Assembly: GCA_023400055.1 (NCBI GenBank)
Contig: JAEXFN010000013.1
Span: 1 to 47,070 of the forward strand
Length of the DNA: 47,070 bases
Direction of reading: 5' to 3'
Source: Bacillota bacterium
Lineage (GTDB): Bacteria; Bacillota; UBA4882; UBA8346
The notes beneath the pieces are model-generated. The model had not been told where the DNA came from and made no database searches. It saw only the letters and a program-made list of their open reading frames with translations. The position numbers and the translations under genes are program-made. Of the stretch, positions 36,340 through 44,407 are shown one piece after another. How positions within the stretch are numbered: position 1 is the stretch's first letter; every line of letters begins with the position of its first letter.

Positions 36340-38352
36340 TTGGATAAGCAACGATTTCGCCAGATCCATCTCGATTTTCATACTTCGCCCGATATAAGCG
36401 GGGTGGGCGAAGCGTTCGATGCCCGCGAATTCGCGGCGACGCTCGCCAAAGCCCATGTCAATTCGGTGAATATTTTCGCCAAGTGCCATCACGGCTATGC
36501 TTATTACCCGACCAAGGTGGGGGTGATGCATCCCCATTTGAAAAAAGATCTGCTGGGCGAGATGATCGAGGCGCTCCACGCCAACGGGATCCGCTGCCCG
36601 ATCTATTACACGGTGGTCTGGGATGAGTATGCCGCCAACCACCACGCCGATTGGCTGCAGGTGAACACCGAGGGGCAGTTCATCGGCAGGCCGCCGTTTG
36701 GGACGCAGGGCTGGCGTTACCTCTGCCTGAACACTCCGTATCTGGATTACGTGGCGGACCAAGTGACCGAGATCCTTGAGAATTACGAGGTCGACGGTTT
36801 TTGGTTCGACATTTTCGAGCAACATCCCAAAGGCTGCGTCTGTAATCATTGCCTGGCGAGCATGGCCAAAGGGGGGATCGACCCGCAGGATGAGCCGCAA
36901 CGGTTGCGGCACAACTTCGCGGTGGCCCAAAAAGCCTTGGCCCGGCTGAACCAGTTGATTATGGCCAAAAGGCCGCAGGCCTCGCTGGTCTTTAACAGCC
37001 GGATGCGGCTGGACAATGACTGCGCGGTCAACCTCCGCTCGGAAATGGCTTATTATTCGCATTTCGAGATCGAGTCCCTGCCGTCGGGAGAGTGGGGTTA
37101 CCTCCATTTTCCGATGTACGCCCGGCATTGCGCCACCCTCGGCAAGGAAGTGGTCGGGATGAACGGCCGGTTCCATTTGTCCTGGGCCGATTTCGGGGGG
37201 CTCAAGAACCAGGCGGCCTTGGAGTACGAATGCTACCGGATGCTGTCGCTGGGGGCCAAATGCTCGGTGGGCGATCAGCTGCATCCTACGGGAAGGCTCG
37301 ACGCCGCCACCTATGACTTGATCGGCCGGGTATATGAGCAGGTGGAGCGGAAGGAGGAATGGTGCGCCGGCGCCGGGTTGATCGCGGACATCGGCGTCTT
37401 GATCAACACCAAAACGCCGGCCGGCCATTGGGGCGGCTTCCCGGGCATCGCCTCGGACGAAGGGGCCGCCCAGATGCTCATCGAGCTCCAGCAACAGTTT
37501 CATTTCATCGACGCGGCGGCCGACTTCGCCCAGTATGCGGTGATCATCGCGCCGGACGGGGTGCTGCTGGATGAGCGGCTGGCGGGGAAACTCCAAGCTT
37601 ACCTGGCCGGGGGCGGGGCGTTGCTGGCGACCGCCGAAGCGGGGCTGACTCTCGACAAAAAGGAGTTCGCCCTGGCGGAGATTCCGGCGATTTATCAAGG
37701 AGACTCCCCGTACCCGGTCGATTACATCCGACTCGCCGCGGATATGGCCGCGGGCGCCCGGACCGACTATTCGTACGTCCTTTACTCGCGCGGGACTGCG
37801 ATCGCGGCCGCGGCCCCGGCCGATCAGGTCCTGGCCACCGCGGTGCATCCTTATTTTAACCGCAGCTGGAAATCGTTTTGTTCCCATTTTCAGACCCCGC
37901 CGGCCGTGGCGACCGACGAACCGCTGATTATCCGGAGAGGTCGGGTGATCTATATCGCAAATCCGCTCTTCAAGGCCTATCGCGAGACCGGTTATAAGAT
38001 TTACAAAGATATCATCCGGAACTGCCTGAGCAAACTGCTGCCCGCGCCGCTCGTCCAGTCCAACCTGCCGTCGACGGCCGAAGTGACCGTGCTGAACCAG
38101 GCGCAACGGCAGATCGTCCACGTGTTGCATTACATCCCGCAGCGGCGCGCCAAAATCGATATCATCGAGGATGTCATTCCGCTGCATGATGTGCGGCTGA
38201 AGATCCGCTGCCGCAATACCAATGAAAAGCCCACCAAAGTTTATTTGGTTCCGGAAAAGACCGAGATACCCTATAGCGTTGAATCAGCGTATGTTCAGAT
38301 CGACATTCCGGTCGTAACCGGCCATCAAATGGTGGTTATCGAGTATGCCTAG
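36340..38352 (+). CDS. GHL6-type glycoside hydrolase (possible alpha-L-fucosidase, GH151-like)
   Basis: A 670-residue cytoplasmic protein. The N-terminal about 330 residues form an alpha-amylase-like (beta/alpha)8 barrel of the hypothetical glycosyl hydrolase 6 family: RQIHLDFHTSPDISGVGEAF, AKCHHGYAYYPTKVG, YYTVVWDEYAA and GFWFDIFEQHP, in which the Asp/Glu of DIFE may be catalytic. A beta-galactosidase-trimerisation-like domain follows (VIIAPDGVLLDERLAGKLQAYLAGGGALLATAEAGL, about 400-435). I recall related proteins in family GH151, some of them alpha-L-fucosidases; the activity is not proven here. Translation starts at a TTG five bases after AGGAGG. It ends the LacI-controlled operon, so the imported sugar is likely its substrate. 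Confidence 0.82.
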   Translation: MDKQRFRQIHLDFHTSPDISGVGEAFDAREFAATLAKAHVNSVNIFAKCHHGYAYYPTKVGVMHPHLKKDLLGEMIEALHANGIRCPIYYTVVWDEYAANHHADWLQVNTEGQFIGRPPFGTQGWRYLCLNTPYLDYVADQVTEILENYEVDGFWFDIFEQHPKGCVCNHCLASMAKGGIDPQDEPQRLRHNFAVAQKALARLNQLIMAKRPQASLVFNSRMRLDNDCAVNLRSEMAYYSHFEIESLPSGEWGYLHFPMYARHCATLGKEVVGMNGRFHLSWADFGGLKNQAALEYECYRMLSLGAKCSVGDQLHPTGRLDAATYDLIGRVYEQVERKEEWCAGAGLIADIGVLINTKTPAGHWGGFPGIASDEGAAQMLIELQQQFHFIDAAADFAQYAVIIAPDGVLLDERLAGKLQAYLAGGGALLATAEAGLTLDKKEFALAEIPAIYQGDSPYPVDYIRLAADMAAGARTDYSYVLYSRGTAIAAAAPADQVLATAVHPYFNRSWKSFCSHFQTPPAVATDEPLIIRRGRVIYIANPLFKAYRETGYKIYKDIIRNCLSKLLPAPLVQSNLPSTAEVTVLNQAQRQIVHVLHYIPQRRAKIDIIEDVIPLHDVRLKIRCRNTNEKPTKVYLVPEKTEIPYSVESAYVQIDIPVVTGHQMVVIEYA

Positions 38353-38443
38353 CCGGTTCTATGAGAAGTTAAGCCTTTCCTTTCGCTGCAGCGGGAATTG
38401 AGGTCAGCCGGGTTCCCCATTTTTTTAGCCGCTAAGGTCGGTT

Positions 38444-38790
38444 TGGGGATAAACCACCCGGTTGAGAAGCCGAAAGAGATCGTTTTGTGGATAAGTGAGC
38501 TCTTTCAGTCGCTCAATGAGCTCATTTTGTGGATAAGTAAGCTCATTTTGTTACTGAAAGAGCTCTTTCAGTCGTTCAACAAGCTCTTTTTGTGGATAAA
38601 TGAGCTCATTTTGTTAATAAAAGAGTTCTTTTTGTGAATAAGTGAGCTCTTTCAGTCGCTCAACGAGCTCATTTTGTGGATAAGTGAGCTCATTTTGTTA
38701 ATGAAAGAGCTCTTTTTGTGAATAAGTGATCTATTCCTGTGGATAAACGGTTCCGTTGAACAAGGTTAATGATTTTGGCTGTGGATAAGT
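38444..38790 (+). repeat. Largest DnaA-box array, GAGCTC type, on a 21-bp grid
   Basis: Exact TGTGGATAA (TTATCCACA on the minus strand) occurs at 38486, 38528, 38591, 38675, 38738 and 38780, TGTGAATAA at 38633 and 38717, and one-mismatch forms at 38444 (TGGGGATAA) and 38612 (TGTTAATAA). A two-mismatch form is at 38696. Every start differs from the others by a multiple of 21 bp. Between boxes lie palindromes TGAGCTCA or AAGAGCTCTT, or CTTTCAGTCGCTCAA-type units. The array follows the glycosidase gene; its last 70 bp match the end of the 31421-31597 array. The open frame across it is leucine-rich only because of the repeat. Confidence 0.93.
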
Positions 38791-38819
38791 CGGGGAAGGA
38801 ACAGTTCAAACCGTATTCG

Positions 38820-38863
38820 TATCTAACACGTTTTTTGATGGCGTGTGCAATATATGTTAGATA
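38820..38863. promoter_or_regulatory. Inverted repeat TATCTAACA / TGTTAGATA
   Basis: Perfect 9-bp inverted arms at 38820-38828 and 38855-38863, with an inner ACACG/CGTGT pair, lie about 80 bp upstream of the -35 box of the regulator gene. It may be an upstream operator or a weak hairpin ending the transcript from the glycosidase operon. Confidence 0.45.
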
Positions 38864-38940
38864 TATCGAATGATTAATCGTTTCTCGGCCGTTGATGTCA
38901 GCTACTTGTAATTTATTTTGGATATTTTACGAAAAAAAGG

Positions 38941-38968
38941 TTGACATTCACTCAAAATGGTATATAGT
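38941..38968 (+). promoter_or_regulatory. Sigma-A-type promoter of the YheO-like regulator
   Basis: TTGACA (38941-38946) and TATAGT (38963-38968) are separated by 16 bp, with an AT-rich start region. The ATG at 38957 lies between these boxes and so cannot be the translation start of a transcript made from here. Confidence 0.75.
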
Positions 38969-39034
38969 ATAAGTAGAAACAAAAAAAAATTTTTTTTCCA
39001 AGAAAAAAAGTTTGCCAAAGAAGGATGGGTTGCT

Positions 39035-39709
39035 TTGGAACAAATCGCAGATGAAATGGGACTCCTGACCTCCATCGTAAAAGCGATCGCCGCGCAATGG
39101 GGCGAAAAATGCGAAGTGGTGCTGCACGATTGGTCGGCCGGCTATGACAAAACCATTGTGGCCATCGAAGGAAACGTGACGGGCCGAAAAGTCGGGGATT
39201 GCGGCAGCAACCTGGGCCTCGAGGTCATGCGCGGGACGGTGCAGAACGGCGATATTTACAATTACATCACCCAGACCAAGGACGGAAAGATTCTGCGTTC
39301 CTCCACGGTATATATCCGCAACAAAGAAAATAAACCCATCGGCGCATTGTGCATGAATTTCGATATTTCGGACATCATCGCCGCCAAGAAAACCATGGAA
39401 TCCCTGACGATGACTTACGGGGCGACCTCCGAGTATTTTGCCAGCGACGTCAATGATCTGTTGGATTTCCTGATTCAGGAAGGCATCAAGTTGGTCGGAA
39501 AACCGGTATCGTACATGACCAAGGAAGATAAGCTGAAGGCGCTGGAGTATCTGGACGAAAAAGGGGCGTTTTTGATTACCAAGTCCGGCAATAAAATCTG
39601 CCAATTCTTTGATATTTCCAAATATACGCTCTATAACTATTTGGACGAAATCAGGATCGCCAAGGAGAGAAAGCCCGAGCCCACCGAAGCCGGGGAAAGG
39701 GTGGTTTGA
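39035..39709 (+). CDS. YheO/DauR-type PAS-HTH regulator
   Basis: A 224-residue regulator with an N-terminal YheO-like PAS domain (CEVVLHDWS, SNLGLEVMRG, IGALCMNFDISDI, residues about 15-125) and a C-terminal DNA-binding domain (KLKALEYLDEKGAFLITKSGN, SKYTLYNYLDEIR). Relatives such as DauR respond to amino acids. I choose the TTG at 39035, nine bases after AAGGA, because the upstream ATG falls inside the promoter and the extra 26 residues (lysine/phenylalanine-rich, from an A/T run) are not seen in relatives. The gene precedes the dpp-type operon by 47 bp and very likely controls it. Confidence 0.88.
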   Translation: MEQIADEMGLLTSIVKAIAAQWGEKCEVVLHDWSAGYDKTIVAIEGNVTGRKVGDCGSNLGLEVMRGTVQNGDIYNYITQTKDGKILRSSTVYIRNKENKPIGALCMNFDISDIIAAKKTMESLTMTYGATSEYFASDVNDLLDFLIQEGIKLVGKPVSYMTKEDKLKALEYLDEKGAFLITKSGNKICQFFDISKYTLYNYLDEIRIAKERKPEPTEAGERVV

Positions 39710-39756
39710 TTATTTTTCAGCCATCCCATAAAACCAAATTTAAGGAGGAAAACGAA

Positions 39757-41265
39757 GTGAAACAAAAACGAATCTGTTTCGTGCTGGCATTGGCGCTCAT
39801 CGTCGTAATGCTAGCGGGCTATGGCGTCGATTCCTTAGCCGCACCCAAGAAGACCACGCTGGTTGTCGCCCAAACCATTGATGCCTCTACCCTGGACCCG
39901 CAAAAGCAAGGCAAAATGCCGGACATGAACATTTTAATCAACCTATTCGACACTCTGGTAACCAGGGATGCCAAGGGGCGGCTCGCTCCGGCGCTGGCTA
40001 CCGAATGGAAAGCGATTAATAATGTTACCTGGCAGTTCAAGCTGCGCAAGGGAGTAAAGTTCCATGACGGCGAAGAATTCGACGCCGCGGCCGTGAAATT
40101 CTCCATCGACCGGCTGCTCGATCCGAAAACCGCTTCGCCTATCGCCGAACTGCGCAATGTCAAAGAAGCGGTCGTGGTCGACAAATACACCGTCAATATC
40201 GTGACCAATGAGCCCGATCCCATCCTGCCCAACAAAACGGTCCTTTTCGGCGGAGTGATCATGCCCCCGAAATATGTCAAGGAAAAAGGCGACGACTATA
40301 TCGCCAAGAATCCGGTCGGCACCGGACCTTACAAATTCGTTTCGTGGCAAAAAGATAATCAGGTAGTCCTGGAGGCCAATAAAGATTATTGGCGCGGCGC
40401 TCCCCAATTCGACCGCTTAATATTTAAAACCATCCCGAGCATGGCGGATACGGTCGCAGCCTTAAAAGCGGGCGAAGTCGATTTTGTCATCGGCTTGACG
40501 GCCGACGCCGCCAACAGTCTGGCCAATGACAATGATATCAAGATTTTATCCGCGCCGTGGATCCGTACTTTCTATGTGAGCCTTAACGCGACGGTGAAAC
40601 CTTTAAATGATCCGCGGGTTCGCCAGGCATTGAATTATGCCGTCGATACGCAGGGAATCATCAAAAATGTGCTGGGCGGAAAGGCCAAACGAGTCGCCAC
40701 GCTGGTTCCCAGTCAGAATTTTGGTTATGACGCCTCGGTAAAACCCTATCCCTACAGCCCGGCCCGAGCCAAGAAGCTTTTGGCCCAGGCGGGATACCCC
40801 AACGGATTCACGGTAACCTTTGACGCGGATAACTTATTCCTGACGGAGATCCAAGCCATTGCGGCCCAGCTCGAACAGGTCGGCGTCAAGGTGAAACTGA
40901 ACGTCATGGACAACAAGACGATGGTCTCCAAGATGCAAGCCAAAACCGTATCCGAAATGTACTTCATCGGCAACACGGGCTGGACGCTCGACGCCATGTC
41001 CAATTTTCAATCCTATGTGAAAAGCGACCGCCGCTATGCCCGGCTGAAAAACCCCAAACTCGACGAATTGGTCGATATCGAAGAGACCACGATCGATCCT
41101 GCCAAACGCAAGGCAGCGATGTCCGAGATCCAGAAGATCCTCAAAGATGACGCGTATTTCATCTATCTCTGGCAATTGGATAACATTTGCGCCATGAATT
41201 CGAAGCTCAGCTACACACCCAACGTGTTGGGAGCGCTTTGGATGTTCCCGGCCAAGAATAAATAA
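39757..41265 (+). CDS. Peptide/nickel-type ABC solute-binding protein (family 5)
   Basis: A 502-residue DppA/OppA-like binding protein. It starts at GTG 39757, eight bases after AAGGAGG. A signal peptide is followed by the family core: DASTLDPQKQG, ALATEWKAINNVTWQFKLRKGVKFHDGEEFDA (about residue 75), GTGPYKFVSWQKD and DPRVRQALNYAVD. The expected lipobox LAGC reads LAGY, so it is probably processed further on (SLAA-PKK) and not lipidated. The ligand could be a peptide, opine or sugar-derived amino compound. A 16-bp hairpin follows the gene. The regulator, permeases and ATPase of the same system lie nearby. Confidence 0.93.
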   Translation: MKQKRICFVLALALIVVMLAGYGVDSLAAPKKTTLVVAQTIDASTLDPQKQGKMPDMNILINLFDTLVTRDAKGRLAPALATEWKAINNVTWQFKLRKGVKFHDGEEFDAAAVKFSIDRLLDPKTASPIAELRNVKEAVVVDKYTVNIVTNEPDPILPNKTVLFGGVIMPPKYVKEKGDDYIAKNPVGTGPYKFVSWQKDNQVVLEANKDYWRGAPQFDRLIFKTIPSMADTVAALKAGEVDFVIGLTADAANSLANDNDIKILSAPWIRTFYVSLNATVKPLNDPRVRQALNYAVDTQGIIKNVLGGKAKRVATLVPSQNFGYDASVKPYPYSPARAKKLLAQAGYPNGFTVTFDADNLFLTEIQAIAAQLEQVGVKVKLNVMDNKTMVSKMQAKTVSEMYFIGNTGWTLDAMSNFQSYVKSDRRYARLKNPKLDELVDIEETTIDPAKRKAAMSEIQKILKDDAYFIYLWQLDNICAMNSKLSYTPNVLGALWMFPAKNK

Positions 41266-41280
41266 GGAATTTCACGGTCG

Positions 41281-41324
41281 TATATTTAAGAGGAGTTGTG
41301 ATATACATACTCCTCTTAAATATA
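41281..41324 (+). promoter_or_regulatory. Perfect 16-bp hairpin after the binding-protein gene
   Basis: TATATTTAAGAGGAGT and ACTCCTCTTAAATATA pair perfectly around a 12-base loop. It occupies most of the 69-bp gap after the binding-protein gene, with no T-run after it. By position it matches the hairpin at 34435-34466 and probably stabilises the upstream mRNA. It also contains an AGGAG that would be hidden when folded. Confidence 0.78.
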
Positions 41325-41334
41325 TACGGCAGCG

Positions 41335-42537
41335 ATGTGGGAGGGATCACTTATCGTTAAGATTCGCGACGTGAGAGCGATCTGTACCGCTCCGGCCGGT
41401 ACTAATTTAGTAGTGGTAAAGGTTGAAACCGATGAACCGGAACTGTACGGTCTGGGTTGCGCAACGTTTACCTATCGCCATCTGGCAGTACGCTGCGTGG
41501 TAGAGGAGTATCTCCAGCCGCTGCTGGTCGGAAGGGACGCGGAAGATAGCGAGGATCTCTGGCATCTGATGAATGTCAATGCCTATTGGCGCAATGGGCC
41601 GATCGGCAATAATGCCATTTCCGGCGTTGATATGGCGCTCTGGGATATCAAAGGCAAACTGGCTAAGATGCCGGTATATCGGTTATTCGGTGGCAAAGCG
41701 CGCCAATCGGTCACGGCTTATATTCATGTCTACGGTAAAACCCTGCCGGAAATCGTCGACAACATTTTGAAAGGGATCGCTGCAGGAATCCGCTGTTTTC
41801 GGATCCATTGGGGTGAGACCAGTAAATCGTATGAAAGCTCCGGAAAACTGGGGGGCGTTTCCTTTGATCCGGATTCATATATGAGGCAAACCCTCCGGAT
41901 GTTTTCCTATGTGCGCGACAAAGTCGGCTATGATGTCCAACTCTGCCACGATGTCCATGAGCGGCTCGCTCCCATGGACGCGATTCGGTTTGCCAAGGAG
42001 CTCGAGCCGTTCCGCCTGTTCTTTTTGGAAGATGCGTTGCCGCCCGAGCAAAGCGAATGGTATGGCGCGCTGCGCCAGCAGACCGCGACGCCGATCGCCA
42101 TTGGGGAGCTGTTTAACAATCCCAAAGAATGGACGCAGCTGATAGCCAGTAGAAGCATCGATTTCATCAGGGCTCATCCGAGTCAGCTGGGAGGAATCAC
42201 TCCGACCCGGAAACTGGCCATTTTGGCTGAACAATTCGGAGTCCGGACGGCTTGGCACGGACCGGAGGATATATCGCCGGTAGGGCATGCCGCCAATATC
42301 CAGCTCGACCTGGCTGCCCATAATTTTGGAATTCAAGAATGGTGCGGCATCGCCGCGGCGGTGGCCGAGGTTTTTCCCGGCAGCCCCACTCTGAAGAACG
42401 GTTCTCTGCAATTCAATGAGCGGCCGGGACTCGGAGTCGATATCGACGAGCAGTTGGCCAAGCGATTTCCCTGTAGCAATTCGACGACGGTCTGGACCCA
42501 AAAGCGCCTTTTGGATGGCACGCTTATTTATCCATGA
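41335..42537 (+). CDS. Enolase-superfamily dehydratase, mannonate dehydratase/RspA-like
   Basis: A 400-residue member of the mandelate racemase/ManD group, which removes water from acid sugars such as D-mannonate or D-gluconate with Mg2+. RNGPIGNNAISGVDMALWDIKGK is the capping-domain signature; the barrel provides LCHDVHERLAP, FFLEDALPPE and IAIGELFNN (metal ligands Asp, Glu, Glu in the family), then RAHPSQLGGITP and AWHGPEDISPVGHAANI. The frame's only ATG is at 41335, but it has no ribosome site; GGGAGG lies inside the coding region and relatives begin near the codons GTT-AAG-ATT about eight residues later. The gene interrupts the peptide transporter operon. Confidence 0.88.
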   Translation: MWEGSLIVKIRDVRAICTAPAGTNLVVVKVETDEPELYGLGCATFTYRHLAVRCVVEEYLQPLLVGRDAEDSEDLWHLMNVNAYWRNGPIGNNAISGVDMALWDIKGKLAKMPVYRLFGGKARQSVTAYIHVYGKTLPEIVDNILKGIAAGIRCFRIHWGETSKSYESSGKLGGVSFDPDSYMRQTLRMFSYVRDKVGYDVQLCHDVHERLAPMDAIRFAKELEPFRLFFLEDALPPEQSEWYGALRQQTATPIAIGELFNNPKEWTQLIASRSIDFIRAHPSQLGGITPTRKLAILAEQFGVRTAWHGPEDISPVGHAANIQLDLAAHNFGIQEWCGIAAAVAEVFPGSPTLKNGSLQFNERPGLGVDIDEQLAKRFPCSNSTTVWTQKRLLDGTLIYP

Positions 42538-42625
42538 AATTGTGATTTGCAATCATTTTGATTCCCATAATGCTTCCTTATGATGGGCGGGTTTAAGCAA
42601 TTCTTTTCAAATGGGAGAGAATAAT

Positions 42626-43543
42626 ATGCTCAAATACATTTTAAAAAGGCTTTTTTATGCCATCTTCGTGTTGCTCGGCGTGGCGACCATCGTCTTTTTT
42701 CTGACCAGGATGACGGGCGATCCGGTGGCCATTATGCTTCCTCCCGATGCCGGGCAAGAGCAAATCAGACAACTCCGAGCCACATTGGGCCTGGATAAAC
42801 CCTTAATCGTCCAGTATTTGATTTACCTGAAAGACTTGTTGCATTTTGACTTCGGGAGATCCTTGCGTTATTTTGAACCCGCCTCGAACTTACTGTTAGA
42901 GAAATTGCCAGCTACGTTAAAGCTGGCCGGCGCGGCCATGCTGATATCGCTGTGTATTGCGATCCCGGCCGGGATCGTGGCGGCTCTCAAGAAAGGTTCT
43001 GCCCTCGACCAGGGGATCATGGTCATTGTAATGGCCGGCCAATCGATGCCGGTATTTTGGGTCGGCATTTTGCTGATTATGCTCTTTTCGATTCAACTCC
43101 GCTGGTTGCCCACCGGCGGTTATGGGGGCGTCCGGTACCTCATCATGCCGGCCATCGCTTTAGGCTTTAATTTGATGACCCTCACCACCCGCTTGCTCAG
43201 GTCGTCGTTGATCGAGGTCATGGAGACCGATTACATTCGCACCGCCAGGGCGAAAGGATTAAAATCCAAGGCGGTCATCATGAAGCATGCGTTTCGGAAT
43301 AGTCTGCTGCCCGTAGTAACCGTAGTGGGATTGCAAATGGGGGCCTTGCTGGGCGGATCGGTCGTGACGGAAACGGTGTTTGCCTGGCCGGGAGTGGGAC
43401 AGATGCTGGTTCAGGCGATTCAGTACCGCGATTTCCCCTTGGTCCAGGCGACCATCATTACGCTGGCCGGAGGATTCGTACTGATCAACTTGGTGGTCGA
43501 TGTGCTTTATGTGTTTATTGACCCGCGAATTCACTTAAAGTAA
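42626..43543 (+). CDS. Peptide-type ABC transporter permease, DppB type
   Basis: A 305-residue inner-membrane permease with six hydrophobic segments, the N-terminal LKRLFYAIFVLLGVATIVFF, RMTGDPVAI, the EAA loop YIRTARAKGLKSKAVIMKHAFRNSLLPV (about residue 200) and the C-terminal VLYVFIDPRIHLK, all standard for DppB/OppB. ATG 42626 is preferred because GGGAGAG lies six bases before it; the ATG five codons earlier overlaps that site. It works with the DppC-type permease and DppD-type ATPase downstream. Confidence 0.95.
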   Translation: MLKYILKRLFYAIFVLLGVATIVFFLTRMTGDPVAIMLPPDAGQEQIRQLRATLGLDKPLIVQYLIYLKDLLHFDFGRSLRYFEPASNLLLEKLPATLKLAGAAMLISLCIAIPAGIVAALKKGSALDQGIMVIVMAGQSMPVFWVGILLIMLFSIQLRWLPTGGYGGVRYLIMPAIALGFNLMTLTTRLLRSSLIEVMETDYIRTARAKGLKSKAVIMKHAFRNSLLPVVTVVGLQMGALLGGSVVTETVFAWPGVGQMLVQAIQYRDFPLVQATIITLAGGFVLINLVVDVLYVFIDPRIHLK

Positions 43544-43561
43544 GGGAGAGGTTGACGCGCG

Positions 43562-44407
43562 ATGGGCATCATTAAAAGAATCAGGAAATATATGGGGAGC
43601 TATATCGCATGGATAGCTTTGACCATTTTAACGATATTTATCTTATTTTCGTTGTTTGCCCCGCTGTTAACGGCCTATAAGCCCAACGATCAGAACCTGA
43701 TGGAACGTTTGAAACCCCCGGCGTGGGTGAGCGGCGGAACCCTCCATCACATTCTGGGAACCGATGAGCTCGGCCGGGATATCTATAGCCGGCTGGTCTA
43801 CGGCAGCCGGACCTCGATGTCGGTCGGCATTTTAGCCGCCTTGCTGTCGGGGGGGATCGGGATCACCTTGGGCCTGTTGTCGGGATATTTCCCGAAGGCC
43901 GATGCGCTAATCATGCGGGTCGCCGATATTCAACTGGCTTTTCCGTCGATCCTGTTGGCGCTCTCGATCGTCGCGGTGTTGGGCGGCGGATTTATGAAGC
44001 TCATCCTGGTGCTGGGGATTACCGCCTGGGTTTCCTATGCGCGGGTCATCCGCTCGGAAGTGCTGAGCATTAAAACCTCCGATTATATCCTGGCTGCCCA
44101 GACGGTCGGGGTCGGGGAAACCCGGATCATGGTCAAACATATCTTCCCCAATATCATCGCCCGGGCGGTAACGATTTCAACCTTTCAAGTGGCCACGGCC
44201 ATTATCGCCGAGTCGTCGCTGAGTTTTTTGGGACTCGGGATTCCGCCGACCATCCCGACCTGGGGAAACATGCTTTACGCCGGTCAACTGTATATGAATA
44301 GCGCCTGGTGGATCTCATTGTTCCCGGGGATCTGTATCATGCTGGTGGTATTATCGATCAATTTGTTGGGCGACGTGCTCCGGGATTACCTATATAAGAT
44401 GAATTAA
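43562..44407 (+). CDS. Peptide-type ABC transporter permease, DppC type
   Basis: A 281-residue permease with six hydrophobic segments, HHILGTDELGRDIYSRLVYGSRTSMSVG (a DppC hallmark, about residue 62) and the EAA loop YILAAQTVGVGETRIMVKHIFPNI (about 180). It starts 18 bp after the DppB-type gene, with GGGAGAGG as ribosome site. Its stop codon lies inside the start of the second structured RNA element. Confidence 0.95.
   Translation: MGIIKRIRKYMGSYIAWIALTILTIFILFSLFAPLLTAYKPNDQNLMERLKPPAWVSGGTLHHILGTDELGRDIYSRLVYGSRTSMSVGILAALLSGGIGITLGLLSGYFPKADALIMRVADIQLAFPSILLALSIVAVLGGGFMKLILVLGITAWVSYARVIRSEVLSIKTSDYILAAQTVGVGETRIMVKHIFPNIIARAVTISTFQVATAIIAESSLSFLGLGIPPTIPTWGNMLYAGQLYMNSAWWISLFPGICIMLVVLSINLLGDVLRDYLYKMN

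Noticed and set aside
38398..38637. Leucine-rich small protein across the array at 38.5 kb
   Set aside because: The frame exists only because the repeat length is a multiple of three; the DNA, not the protein, is the conserved feature.
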